A stretch of 64,000 bases of DNA, taken from assembly GCF_003814875.1 (NCBI RefSeq), contig NZ_RKQF01000001.1, positions 7,626,001 to 7,690,000 on the forward strand, in the 5' to 3' direction. Below the pieces are notes generated by a model, which made no database searches, was not told the origin of the DNA, and saw only the letters and a list, made by a program, of their open reading frames with translations. A program made the translations under genes and the position numbers. The stretch is from Streptomyces sp. Ag109_O5-1 (lineage in GTDB: Bacteria > Actinomycetota > Actinomycetes > Streptomycetales > Streptomycetaceae). Shown piece by piece: positions 1 to 8,266 of the stretch (position 1 is the stretch's first letter; every line of letters starts with the position of its first letter).

Positions 1-179
1 GCGTCGAGTGCGAGATCCGACCGCAGGTCGGCCGCGTCGGTATCGGTGGAGTGCGCGAGCTCGTACAGCACGCGGGCCTCGGTGAGGGTGTACGGGGCGT
101 AGAGGTGGCGGCCGTAGTCGAGGGCGCCGATGAGGTTGGTGTAGAAGCGGTTGAAGGCGCGGATGTCCTGGACGGTCAT
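1..179 (-). CDS. HTH (MarR-like)/GNAT acetyltransferase, 5' end only
   Basis: Only the first ~59 codons are present; the gene runs off the left edge. It begins MTVQDIRAFNRFYTNLIGAL and continues through YTLTEARVLYELAHS. This matches my memory of the N-terminal winged helix of actinomycete proteins that join a MarR-type DNA-binding domain to a GNAT N-acetyltransferase. The GNAT half is outside the window, so the fusion is inferred from family knowledge. The ATG at 179 is the natural start because the conserved N-terminus begins there. Confidence is good for the family and low for any specific substrate. Confidence 0.7.
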   Translation of the reverse strand, partial: MTVQDIRAFNRFYTNLIGALDYGRHLYAPYTLTEARVLYELAHSTDTDAADLRSDLALD

Positions 180-542
180 GGCTGGGCCTCGATGGTTGAC
201 TGAGTCAGAGATACCGTCCTCCGAGGCTATCCCGGCACCCTGTCCGGCTGGAAGGTGTCGGCCCGAACAGCGGCTCTGCAGGCTTTACTTGTTCTTTTTG
301 CCTAGGCCTGGTCCTGCTTTTGACTTCGTCGCATCCGAGTCGTAGGTTTATACACGAACGTCACTTATGTCCGTTTCAACTTCGGGCGTTGACGTGGTCC
401 GCCGGAGAGCCCGGGGCGGTGCGGAAACCGACATCGCGGGCGGCGGACGCGCTCAGAGCTGCGCGCAGGCTCTGGAGTGCACGCAAGGCGGCCCCTGACG
501 GGTCGTCGGTAACACAACTACACCCTCTGAGAGGGGCGAATC

Positions 543-1073
543 ATGCGCGCGCACAGCACTCGGATCAGGAGAGTCGCCATCGCTGCCATTTCGGCACCGA
601 TCCTGGCGCTCGCGGCCGGAGCCGGCGTTGCCAGCGCGGCCACCCACTCCGCACCGGACCACGTTGTCACCTACCAGGAGCACGGCGGAGGCGGCGGTGG
701 TGGCGGAGGTCACGGCGGCGGTGGCGGTCACGGTGGTGGCGGCTACGGCGGCGGAGGCCACGGTGGCGGAGGTTACGGCGGAGGCCACGGCGGCGGAGGT
801 TACGGCGGCGGCCACGGCGGCCACGGCGGCTACGGCGGTGGCGGCTACGGCGGCGGCTGGTGGGGCGGCGACGATGACTACGGCTATGGCGGCTACGGCG
901 GTCACGGCGGTGGCGGTCACGGTGGCGGTGGCTACGGCGGTGGCGGCTATGGCGGCGGTGGCTACGGCGGCGGCGGTCACGGTGGTGGCGGCTACGGCGG
1001 CGGTGGCCACGGCGGCGGTGGCTACGGCGGCGGCGGTGGCGGCGGCCACGGCGGCGGTGGCGGCGGTCGCTGA
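543..1073 (+). CDS. Secreted Gly/His/Tyr-rich repeat protein
   Basis: The product is a 176-residue protein. An N-terminal signal peptide (MRAHSTRIRRVAIAAISAPI, then an Ala-rich core ending GVASAA near residue 33) is followed by about 20 residues of ordinary sequence. The rest is almost pure low-complexity sequence built from HGGGG and YGGGG units, with one WWGGDDDYGYGG break near the middle. GAGAGG lies 7-10 bases before the ATG. Tyr/His-rich glycine repeats resemble secreted structural or adhesive proteins, but no family is recognised and no catalytic motif is seen. The opposite strand and other frame are also open across the repeat; these are composition shadows. The gene stands alone with a hairpin 47 bases downstream. 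Confidence 0.8.
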   Translation: MRAHSTRIRRVAIAAISAPILALAAGAGVASAATHSAPDHVVTYQEHGGGGGGGGGHGGGGGHGGGGYGGGGHGGGGYGGGHGGGGYGGGHGGHGGYGGGGYGGGWWGGDDDYGYGGYGGHGGGGHGGGGYGGGGYGGGGYGGGGHGGGGYGGGGHGGGGYGGGGGGGHGGGGGGR

Positions 1074-1119
1074 TCAGACCCTTGTGACCGACACTGCCTG
1101 ACGGCAGATCAAAGGATGG

Positions 1120-1150
1120 ATCCGGGTGCCCGAGCCGCGGGCACCCGGAT
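1120..1150. terminator. Perfect 13-bp hairpin after the Gly-rich gene
   Basis: The arms at 1120-1132 (ATCCGGGTGCCCG) and 1138-1150 are exact reverse complements around a 5-nt loop. There is no T run, as is usual for Streptomyces terminators. It lies between the Gly-rich gene and the converging LacI gene and could serve both. Confidence 0.75.
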
Positions 1151-1383
1151 CTGTGCGCGCAGAACCCGCACGGGCCCCGGCCCCGTGGCCGTGGAGGCGG
1201 TGACCGGGTGAGGACCGTCCGCGGGGGCGGAGGCCCGGGGCGGGCCCTGCCCGGCGGCCGCCGGCCGGCAGCGTCCGCTGCCGGCCGGTCCGCGTCTTCG
1301 GGACGGCGAGGATGTTCGGGGGCACCTGAGCCGCGTCCCTCGACCTCCTCACCGCGGTGCCCGGACCGCGGCGTACCCGCACA

Positions 1384-2430
1384 TCAGGCTCGCGGCACGC
1401 CCGAGGAGCCCCGCACCATCAGCTCCCCCCGGACCGTGGCGATCCCGCCCGGCGGCGGCTCCTCGCGGCCCATGGCGATACGGCCGGCCCGCGCCCCCGC
1501 CTCCGCCAGCGGCAGCCGTACCGTCGTCAGCGAAGGCACCGCGTCGATGCTGAACGGCAGGTCGTCGAAGCCGGCCACCGACACGTCCGCCGGGATCCGC
1601 AGCCCCGACTCCCGCAGCGCCGCGCACGCACCCAGCGCGACGGAGTCGTTCGCCGCCACCACCGCCGTAAGCGTCGGGTCCCGGCGCAGCAGCTCCAGCG
1701 TCGCCTCGTACCCGGCCCGCCGGTCGTACCGCCCGTGCACGGTCCAGCGCGGGTCCTCCTCGATCCCGGCCGCGGCCAGCGCCGCCCGGTGCCCTTCGAG
1801 GCGGTGCCGGGTGGTCGTCCGCTCCTCCGGTCCCGCGATGTAGCCGAGCCGCCGGTGCCCGAGCTCGATGAGGTGCTCGGTCAGCTGTTTGCCGCCCCCG
1901 CGGTTGTCGAAGGTCAGCGCCACCGCGTCCGTGTCCGGCGCCGGCGGCCGCCCGCACAGCACCACCCGGGTCCCCGCGTCCGCCAGCTTCCGCAGCTTCG
2001 CCGCCACCGCCGCCGCGTGCGGCACGTTCTCCACGGCCCCGCCGGTCAGGATCACCGCCGCCGCCCGCTGCCGCTGCAGCAGGGTCAGATAGGTCAGTTC
2101 GCGCTCCGGTGACCCCCCGGTGTTGCAGGTCACAGCCAGTCGCTCGCCGCCCGCGCGCCCGCCCGGACCGCCGATCTCGCCCTGGATCGCGCTCGCCATG
2201 ATCCCGAAGAACGGGTCCGCGATGTCGTTGACGAGGATGCCGACCAGGTCGGACGTGGCCGCCGCGAGCGCGCTCGCCGGCCCGTTCAGGACGTAGTCCA
2301 GCTCGTCCACCGCCCGCAGCACCCGCTCGCGTGTGGTCGCCGCCACCGGGTAGTTGCCGTTCAGTACGCGCGACACCGTCGCGGGCGAGACCTGGGCGCG
2401 GGCCGCCACGTCCGCCAGGGTCACCGTCAT
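1384..2430 (-). CDS. LacI-family transcriptional regulator
   Basis: The product is a 348-residue repressor-type protein. The start at 2430 gives MTVTLADVAARAQVSPATVS, the classic LacI helix-turn-helix, followed by a hinge region (LDYVLNGPASALAAATSDLV) and a periplasmic-binding-protein-like sensor domain. The frame stays open upstream to 2664, but that extension has no LacI character. The gene is divergent from the Gfo/Idh/MocA operon, with 227 bp between starts. A LacI-type palindrome lies in that gap, so it probably represses the operon until a sugar-derived inducer binds. The inducer is unknown. Confidence 0.9.
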   Translation of the reverse strand: MTVTLADVAARAQVSPATVSRVLNGNYPVAATTRERVLRAVDELDYVLNGPASALAAATSDLVGILVNDIADPFFGIMASAIQGEIGGPGGRAGGERLAVTCNTGGSPERELTYLTLLQRQRAAAVILTGGAVENVPHAAAVAAKLRKLADAGTRVVLCGRPPAPDTDAVALTFDNRGGGKQLTEHLIELGHRRLGYIAGPEERTTTRHRLEGHRAALAAAGIEEDPRWTVHGRYDRRAGYEATLELLRRDPTLTAVVAANDSVALGACAALRESGLRIPADVSVAGFDDLPFSIDAVPSLTTVRLPLAEAGARAGRIAMGREEPPPGGIATVRGELMVRGSSGVPRA

Positions 2431-2609
2431 CTCGTCGTCCTCCGGTCGCGCATCTCGTCGTACACCGTCGTACACAGCCTGATCAAAGGAAGCCCCCTTG
2501 CCGAGCAGACCATAAGGCCAATCACCCCGGTCGTTCGCCCCCTCGAACAACTCGACCCCATCACGGTCTTGTACAGACCACCGCTGAAAGGCTAGCTTCA
2601 GACTGTATA

Positions 2610-2621
2610 GAAAGCGCTTGC
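2610..2621. promoter_or_regulatory. LacI-type operator overlapping the -10 region of the sugar operon
   Basis: GAAAGCGCTTGC has the AAGCGCTT palindromic core typical of LacI-family operators. It overlaps a possible -10 (TATAGA, 2606-2611), with a weak CTGAAA -35 about 16 bp upstream. It lies 37-48 bases before the GTG of the first operon gene. This placement suits repression by the adjacent LacI protein. Binding is inferred. Confidence 0.6.
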
Positions 2622-2657
2622 TGCGTTGCTGAGACGCACGCGGACGAAGGGAAACAC

Positions 2658-3815
2658 GTGACACGCAAGACGGTGCGTATCGCCATGAACGGCGTGACCG
2701 GACGCATGGGCTACCGCCAGCACCTCGTCCGCTCGATCCTCGCCCTGCGCGAGCAGGGCGGTCTCGACCTCGGCGACGGCACCGTGCTGTGGCCGGAACC
2801 GATCCTCGTCGGCCGCCGCGAGCACGCGCTCCGCGAGATCGCCGACCGGCACGGCCTGTCGGACGAGCACATCTCCACGGACCTGTCGGCCGTCCTCGCC
2901 GACCCCACCATCGACATCTACTTCGACTCCCAGGTCACCTCCGCCCGCGAGGAGGCCATCAAGCAGGCCATCGCGGCCGGAAAGCACATCTACACCGAGA
3001 AGCCGACCGCGACCGGCCTGGACGGCGCCCTGGAGCTGGCCCGGCTCGCCTCCGCGAAGGGCATCAAGCACGGCGTCGTCCAGGACAAGCTCTTCCTTCC
3101 CGGCCTGCTCAAGCTGAAGCGGCTCATCGACGGCGGCTTCTTCGGCCGGATCCTGTCGGTGCGCGGCGAGTTCGGCTACTGGGTCTTCGAGGGTGACTGG
3201 CAGACCGCCCAGCGCCCGTCCTGGAACTACCGCGCGGAGGACGGCGGCGGCATCGTCGTCGACATGTTCCCGCACTGGGAGTACGTGCTGCACGAGCTGT
3301 TCGGCCGGGTGAAGTCCGTCCAGGCCCTCACGGCCACCCACATCCCGCAGCGCTGGGACGAGGGCGGCAAGCCCTACGACGCCACCGCCGACGACGCCGC
3401 CTACGGCATCTTCGAGCTCGACGGCGGGGCCATCGCCCAGATCAACTCCTCCTGGGCGGTCCGCGTCAACCGCGACGAACTGGTCGAGTTCCAGGTGGAC
3501 GGCACCGAAGGCTCAGCGGTCGCCGGCCTGCGCAACTGCCGTGTCCAGCACCGCAGCGCGACCCCCATGCCGGTCTGGAACCCGGACATCCCGGCCACCT
3601 ACGCCTTCCGCGAGCAGTGGCAGGAGATCCCGGACAACGGAGAGTTCGACAACGGCTTCAAGGCCCAGTGGGAGCTGTTCCTCAAGCACGTCTACGCCGA
3701 CGCGCCCTACCACTGGGACCTGCTGGCCGGCGCCCGCGGTGTGCAGCTCGCCGAGCTGGGCCTGAAGTCCTCGGCCGAGGGCCGCCGTATCGACGTTCCG
3801 GAGGTCGCGCTGTGA
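2658..3815 (+). CDS. Gfo/Idh/MocA-family NAD(P)-dependent oxidoreductase
   Basis: The product is a 385-residue cytoplasmic dehydrogenase. The GTG at 2658 follows a GAAGGGAA ribosome site and gives VTRKTVRIAMNGVTGRMGYR, an N-terminal Rossmann fold with a G-x-x-G-R-M-G loop. IYTEKPTATG near residues 113-122 is the conserved EKP motif of this family, which supplies the catalytic Lys. The C-terminal half is the usual alpha/beta domain. Members oxidise or reduce sugars, inositols and sugar acids; the substrate here is not evident. It is the first gene of a three-gene operon (next gene overlaps by 4 bp), behind a LacI-type operator. Confidence 0.9.
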   Translation: MTRKTVRIAMNGVTGRMGYRQHLVRSILALREQGGLDLGDGTVLWPEPILVGRREHALREIADRHGLSDEHISTDLSAVLADPTIDIYFDSQVTSAREEAIKQAIAAGKHIYTEKPTATGLDGALELARLASAKGIKHGVVQDKLFLPGLLKLKRLIDGGFFGRILSVRGEFGYWVFEGDWQTAQRPSWNYRAEDGGGIVVDMFPHWEYVLHELFGRVKSVQALTATHIPQRWDEGGKPYDATADDAAYGIFELDGGAIAQINSSWAVRVNRDELVEFQVDGTEGSAVAGLRNCRVQHRSATPMPVWNPDIPATYAFREQWQEIPDNGEFDNGFKAQWELFLKHVYADAPYHWDLLAGARGVQLAELGLKSSAEGRRIDVPEVAL

Positions 3816-4966
3816 CCATCCAGCTTCCCGACCCCGACGGGGGACTGCGGGCGTACGAGCCGCGCAGCGAGCCGCTCGCCGTCACCCCCGGCACCCCGTT
3901 CACCTCCCGCACGGTCTTCTCGGCGGCGCACGTCGTCGCCGACCCCTTCGCGGACACGAGCCCCGACTCGCCCGCCGCCGTCGACTGGGACGCCACCCTC
4001 GCCTTCCGCCGCCACCTGTGGTCGCACGGCCTGGGCGTCGCCGAGGCGATGGACACCGCCCAGCGCGGCATGGGCCTGGACTGGGCGGGTGCGGCCGAGC
4101 TGATCCGCCGCAGCGCCGCCGAGGCCAAGGCGGTCGGCGGCCGGATCGCCTGCGGCGTCGGCACCGACCAGATCACCGGCCCGGCGACCCTCGCCGAGGT
4201 CCGGGCCGCCTACGAGGAACAGCTCGCCCTCGTCGAGGAGACCGGCGCCCAGGCCATCCTGATGGCCTCCCGGGCGCTCGCCGCGGCCGCCTCCGGACCC
4301 GAGGACTACCTCGACGTCTACGGCCACCTGCTCCGCCAGGCCACCGAACCGGTCGTCCTGCACTGGCTCGGCCCGATGTTCGACCCGGCTCTGGAGGGCT
4401 ACTGGGGCTCGTCCGACCTGGACGCGGCCACCGGCACCTTCCTGGAGGTCATCGCCGCCCACCCCGACAAGGTCGACGGCATCAAGGTGTCGCTGCTGGA
4501 AGCCGGCCGCGAGATCGACATCCGCCGCCGTCTCCCGCAGGGCGTCCGCTGCTACACCGGCGACGACTTCAACTACCCCGAGCTGATCGCGGGCGACGAG
4601 CAGGGCTTCAGCCACGCCCTGCTCGGCATCTTCGACCCGCTGGGCCCGCTGGCGGCCGAGGCGGTCCGGGTCCTGGACACGGGGGACCGGAACGGCTTCC
4701 GGGCACTGCTCGACCCGACCGTCGAACTCTCCCGCCACCTCTTCCAGACCCCTACCCGCTTCTACAAGACGGGCGTGGTCTTCCTGGCCTGGCTGGCCGG
4801 CCACCAGTCGCACTTCACCATGGTCGGCGGCCTCCAGTCGGCCCGCTCCCTCCCGCACTTCGCCCGCGCCTACGAACTCGCCGACGGCCTCGGCCTGTTC
4901 CCGGACCCGAAGCTGGCGGAGGAGCGGATGAAGACCCTGCTCGCCCTGTACGGAGTCAACCAGTGA
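3812..4966 (+). CDS. DUF993 / dihydrodipicolinate-synthase-like protein
   Basis: The product is a 384-residue protein starting at a GTG that overlaps the previous stop (GTGA). Recurrent features are the DWDATLAFRRHLWSHGLGVA segment, IACGVGTDQI, and a GIKVSLLEAGREIDIRRRLP stretch whose Lys sits where class I aldolases of the DapA fold carry their Schiff-base Lys. I recall this architecture as DUF993, annotated as dihydrodipicolinate synthase family. It probably performs retro-aldol or related carbon-skeleton chemistry on the product of the upstream dehydrogenase. The reaction is not established from sequence. Confidence 0.8.
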   Translation: MTIQLPDPDGGLRAYEPRSEPLAVTPGTPFTSRTVFSAAHVVADPFADTSPDSPAAVDWDATLAFRRHLWSHGLGVAEAMDTAQRGMGLDWAGAAELIRRSAAEAKAVGGRIACGVGTDQITGPATLAEVRAAYEEQLALVEETGAQAILMASRALAAAASGPEDYLDVYGHLLRQATEPVVLHWLGPMFDPALEGYWGSSDLDAATGTFLEVIAAHPDKVDGIKVSLLEAGREIDIRRRLPQGVRCYTGDDFNYPELIAGDEQGFSHALLGIFDPLGPLAAEAVRVLDTGDRNGFRALLDPTVELSRHLFQTPTRFYKTGVVFLAWLAGHQSHFTMVGGLQSARSLPHFARAYELADGLGLFPDPKLAEERMKTLLALYGVNQ

Positions 4967-5799
4967 CCGGCGACCTGTCCCGCTTCTCCATCAACCAGAT
5001 GACCGTCAAGCAGCTGTCGATGCCCGAGCTGGTCGAGGCCTGTCTGGACCTGGGCGTGCCGGGCGTCGGCCTGTGGCGCGAGCCGGTGCAGTCGTACGGC
5101 GTCGAGGCGACCGCCAAGCTGGTCCGCGAGGCGGGCCTGGCGGTCACCACGCTCTGCCGGGGCGGCTTCTTCACGGCCGTCGACCCGGACGAGCGCGCCG
5201 CCGCCCTGGCCGACAACCGGCGGGCGATCGAGGAGGCGGCGACCCTCGGCACGGACACCCTCGTGCTGGTCTCCGGCGGCCTGCCGACGGGCTCCAAGGA
5301 CCTGCACGGCGCCCGGGAGCGGATCGCCGACGCGCTGGCCGAGCTGGGCCCGTACGCCGAGCGGCACGGCGTCCGGCTGGCCATCGAGCCGCTGCACCCA
5401 ATGTACGCGTCCGACCGCTGCGTGGTCTCCACCCTCACCCAGGCGCTGGACCTCGCGGAACGCTTCCCGGCCCACCAGGTCGGGGTCACGGTCGACACGT
5501 ACCACATCTGGTGGGACGACCAGGCACCCGCGCAGATCGCCCGGGCGGGCGCGGGCGGCCGCATCCACACCTTCCAACTCGCCGACTGGACCACCCCGTT
5601 GCCGGAGGGCGTCCTCAACGGCCGCGGCCAGATCGGCGACGGTGCGATCGACATGCGGGAGTGGAAGGGCTACGTGGAGGCGGCCGGCTACACCGGTCCC
5701 ATCGAGGTCGAGCTGTTCAACGACGGGCTGTGGGCGAGGGACGGCCGCGAGGTGCTGGCGGAGACGGCGAACCGGTTCGTGGAGCACACGGCGGACTGA
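4963..5799 (+). CDS. Sugar phosphate isomerase/epimerase-type TIM barrel
   Basis: The product is a 278-residue AP-endonuclease-2-like TIM-barrel protein, starting at a GTG in a 4-bp overlap with the DUF993 gene. Metal-binding barrel motifs include IEPLHPMYA (Glu), VTVDTYHIWW (Asp/His), HTFQLADW and IEVELFND (Glu), as in xylose isomerase-like and IolE/IolI-like enzymes. It probably isomerises or dehydrates the keto-sugar produced by the operon's dehydrogenase. It is the last gene of the operon and is followed by a hairpin. Confidence 0.85.
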   Translation: MTGDLSRFSINQMTVKQLSMPELVEACLDLGVPGVGLWREPVQSYGVEATAKLVREAGLAVTTLCRGGFFTAVDPDERAAALADNRRAIEEAATLGTDTLVLVSGGLPTGSKDLHGARERIADALAELGPYAERHGVRLAIEPLHPMYASDRCVVSTLTQALDLAERFPAHQVGVTVDTYHIWWDDQAPAQIARAGAGGRIHTFQLADWTTPLPEGVLNGRGQIGDGAIDMREWKGYVEAAGYTGPIEVELFNDGLWARDGREVLAETANRFVEHTAD

Positions 5800-5807
5800 C
5801 GGATCCT

Positions 5808-5842
5808 TGGCCTGCCCGCTTCCCGCGCTGACGGGCAGGCCA
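5808..5842 (+). terminator. Hairpin ending the sugar operon
   Basis: The 11-bp arms TGGCCTGCCCG (5808-5818) and its exact complement (5832-5842) enclose a 13-nt loop, beginning 8 bases after the stop of the isomerase gene. Confidence 0.7.
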
Positions 5843-5890
5843 CGGCCCTAAGATCGGGTGCGACACCCGAATGAACGGACGCCGACGCCC

Positions 5891-7291
5891 ATGTACGTCA
5901 GCCGGATCATCGTGAAGGACATCAAGTCCTTCCACGGTCCCCGCGAAGTCGACCTCACCCTGACCCGCCCCGACGGCAGTCACGCCGGGTGGACGGTGCT
6001 CGCCGGGCGCAACGGCTCGGGCAAGACGACGCTGCTGCGGGCCATGGCGCTGGCGCTCAGCGGGCCGGGGGTGGCCCGCAGTCTGGTGCCGGTGTTCGAG
6101 AACTGGGTGACCGAACAGAGCACGACGGGCCAGGTCGAGGTCGAGATCATCCGGGACACACGTCACGACCGGTTCTCGCAGGGCCGCCCGCCCGCCGGTG
6201 TCTTGCGGGCCGGACTCAGCTGGAAGACGCCCCGCGAGGGCTTCGCCGGCCGGGTTCCGGTCCGCCGGGGCGCCCTGCCCGGGCTCGACGAGATCAGATA
6301 CACCAAGGCGCAGACCAGTGTCGCCCGCCGTGGTCCGTGGGCGGACAATCCCGCGGGCTGGTTCTCCGCGGCCTACGGGCCGTTCCGGCGGATGGCCGGC
6401 GGCTCGGGCGAGGTGCAACGGCTGATGCTGGCGTCCGGGCCCGTGGCCAGGCACACGAGTCTCTTCCACGAGGACGCCTCACTCGCCGAAGGCGTCGCCT
6501 GGCTGATCGAGCAGCACTTGCGCGCGCTGGAGGGCAGAGGGGGCGCCCAGGGGCTGAAGGCGTTCGCGCTGGCCCTGCTCGGCGACGGACTGCTGCCGGA
6601 CGGGTACCGGATCAACGACGTCGACTCCGAGGGCCTGTGGGTCGAGCGGCACGGCAGCCGCTTCCCACTGAGGGAGATGAGCGACGGGTTCCGTACGGTG
6701 GCGGCGCTCGTCGTCGACATCCTCAAACAGCTGCACGACGTCTTCGGCGAGCACCTGTGGGAGTCCGACTGGCAGGGCAGGGACGACGAGTCGATCGCGT
6801 TGATGACACCCGGCGTCGTCATCATCGACGAGATCGACGCCCATCTGCATGTCTCCTGGCAGCGCCGGATCGGCCCCTGGCTGACCGACCACTTCCCCCG
6901 CATCCAGTTCATCGTCACCACGCACAGCCCCTACATCTGCCAGGCGGCGGATCCCGGCGGCCTCATCAGACTGCCCGGCGTGGACGAGGCGCGCCCGCCC
7001 GAGGTCATCGACCAGGACCTGTACGACCGGGTGGTGTACGGCAGCGGCGACGACGCCGTGCTCTCCGACCTATTCGGTCTCGACACGCCCTACTCCGAGC
7101 GGGCCGAGCAGGTGAGGGCCGAGTTCGTGGAGCTGGAGGCGGAGATCTACGACGGTGCCTCATCGCGGGAGTCGCTCGCCCGCTACCGGGAGCTCAAGGA
7201 GCGGCTTGCCAGCTCGCCGTCGGCCCGTGTGGACGAGATGAGCGCGCACCTCCAACGGATCGCGGAGGAGATCAAGGACGAAGCGGAGTGA
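5891..7291 (+). CDS. AAA/ABC-like ATPase, Septu PtuA-like
   Basis: The product is a 466-residue ATPase of the SMC/RecF/OLD-like group. Walker A is GRNGSGKTTLL near residues 39-49, a signature-like MSDGFRT lies near 263-269, Walker B is VVIIDEIDAHLH near 308-319 (D313/E314), and a switch motif TTHSPYICQ follows near 343. The start at the ATG 5891 is chosen because MYVSRIIVKDIKSF is the usual opening of such ATPases; a GTG at 5858 in frame is the alternative. The next gene overlaps by 4 bp and encodes an HNH nuclease, the pairing seen in Septu (PtuA ATPase + PtuB nuclease) and in retron Ec78-type effectors. No reverse transcriptase is adjacent. The phage-defence role is inferred. Confidence 0.85.
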   Translation: MYVSRIIVKDIKSFHGPREVDLTLTRPDGSHAGWTVLAGRNGSGKTTLLRAMALALSGPGVARSLVPVFENWVTEQSTTGQVEVEIIRDTRHDRFSQGRPPAGVLRAGLSWKTPREGFAGRVPVRRGALPGLDEIRYTKAQTSVARRGPWADNPAGWFSAAYGPFRRMAGGSGEVQRLMLASGPVARHTSLFHEDASLAEGVAWLIEQHLRALEGRGGAQGLKAFALALLGDGLLPDGYRINDVDSEGLWVERHGSRFPLREMSDGFRTVAALVVDILKQLHDVFGEHLWESDWQGRDDESIALMTPGVVIIDEIDAHLHVSWQRRIGPWLTDHFPRIQFIVTTHSPYICQAADPGGLIRLPGVDEARPPEVIDQDLYDRVVYGSGDDAVLSDLFGLDTPYSERAEQVRAEFVELEAEIYDGASSRESLARYRELKERLASSPSARVDEMSAHLQRIAEEIKDEAE

Positions 7292-8049
7292 TCCGGCTTC
7301 GGCGCGCAGTCCTGCCGGCGGCAACGGCGGAACGACTGAGGGACTACACCGACGACATCCGGCAGCACGCCACGGAGAAGGAACGCAAGGACAGGGCGAA
7401 GGAACTCTGGGAGAGTCGCCGGCGGGTCCGCCCCGCACTTCTCAGGGGGCTCGCGGAGATGGCTCCGGGCCACGAACGCTGCATGTACTGCGGTGACGGC
7501 CAGGGCACGGACATCGACCACTTCGAGCCGAAGAGCCTCGCTCCGCTGCGTACCTTCGACTGGCTCAACCATCTGCTCGCCTGCTCGTTCTGCAACAGCA
7601 ACCAGAAGCGGAACCTCTTCCCCACCGAGGCCGACGGCAGCCCTCTGCTCGTCGACCCGACAGCCGAGGACCCCTTGGACCACCTACGACTGGTGCTCCC
7701 GCTCGGCGTGTACCGGGGCCTGACCGCCCGGGGGCGGGCCTGCATCGAGGTGTTCGGCCTCAACGCCAGAGCGGTCCTGGTCAAGGGACGCGTGGACGCC
7801 TACGCGACTGCCAGGCACTCCATCGAACTGTGGCGCATAGCCATGGACAAAGGGCAACGCGACAAGGCGACCGAGATCGTCCGGGTCGCCTGGAACCGTC
7901 CCCTCATCGATGTACTGGAAGCCATGTTCCACCAGTCCGGCCATCCGGCGGCCGATGCCCTGTTCGCGGGTGAGGAGGAGACCCTCGACCTCCTCCGCGA
8001 TTCCGAACTGCGGACCGCTTTCCTGCACTTCCGGGGCGTCAGCTACTGA
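7288..8049 (+). CDS. HNH endonuclease, Septu PtuB-like (TIGR02646-type)
   Basis: The product is a 253-residue nuclease translated from a GTG in the GTGA overlap with the ATPase gene. The HNH core is clear: C65-M-Y-C68 and C99-S-F-C102 form a zinc knuckle pair, D75-I-D-H78 supplies the catalytic His, and N103-S-N-Q-K-R-N is the closing motif. The DWLNHLLACSFCN spacing matches the putative HNH endonuclease family TIGR02646, which accompanies AAA ATPases in Septu and retron systems. The C-terminal half is helical and unassigned. With the upstream ATPase it would form a nuclease complex triggered by phage. The 3' end overlaps the convergent DUF397 gene by 11 bp. Confidence 0.87.
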   Translation: MIRLRRAVLPAATAERLRDYTDDIRQHATEKERKDRAKELWESRRRVRPALLRGLAEMAPGHERCMYCGDGQGTDIDHFEPKSLAPLRTFDWLNHLLACSFCNSNQKRNLFPTEADGSPLLVDPTAEDPLDHLRLVLPLGVYRGLTARGRACIEVFGLNARAVLVKGRVDAYATARHSIELWRIAMDKGQRDKATEIVRVAWNRPLIDVLEAMFHQSGHPAADALFAGEEETLDLLRDSELRTAFLHFRGVSY

Positions 8050-8266
8050 TACACCCGTCCCGCACTGCCCCTACGAACGCTGCCCAGCCGTCGGACGAGA
8101 AGACCAACGCCGGGCCGGTGGGCCCCGCTTTGCTGTCACGGACGGGTACGACGGCGTGGCCACGGGCGATCTCCAGGCAGTCGTCGTTGGTGCCACCGCT
8201 GTAGCTGGACTTGTACCACCCGGTGAAAGCGGACGAGTTGGAGACGGTGTGTTCATTGCTCGCCAT
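8039..8266 (-). CDS. DUF397 small protein
   Basis: The product is a 75-residue protein starting MASNEHTVSNSS. GGAGG lies about 8 bases before the ATG at 8266, which decides the start. The family signature is GWYKSSYSGGTNDDCLEIAR followed by VPVRDSK and a C-terminal WAAFVGAV segment. DUF397 proteins are partners of Xre-type regulators in actinomycetes, as in the WhiJ-type loci. The gene lies immediately downstream of, and overlaps by 14 bp, an Xre gene on the same strand. That Xre gene is frameshifted, so this protein may lack its partner. Confidence 0.9.
   Translation of the reverse strand: MASNEHTVSNSSAFTGWYKSSYSGGTNDDCLEIARGHAVVPVRDSKAGPTGPALVFSSDGWAAFVGAVRDGCISS

Noticed and set aside
453..1049. 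A long Ala/Val/Thr-rich frame on the minus strand opposite the Gly-rich gene
   Set aside because: It is the complement of the GGC/GGT-rich repeats; it has no signal, ribosome site or family resemblance.
4018..4960. Long Arg/Pro-rich frame in another phase of the DUF993 gene
   Set aside because: Composition is typical of an out-of-phase reading of high-GC coding DNA; the DUF993 frame carries the family motifs.
5891..8049. A retron with this ATPase/HNH pair as effector
   Set aside because: No reverse transcriptase or msr/msd-like structure is adjacent; the pair alone fits Septu better.
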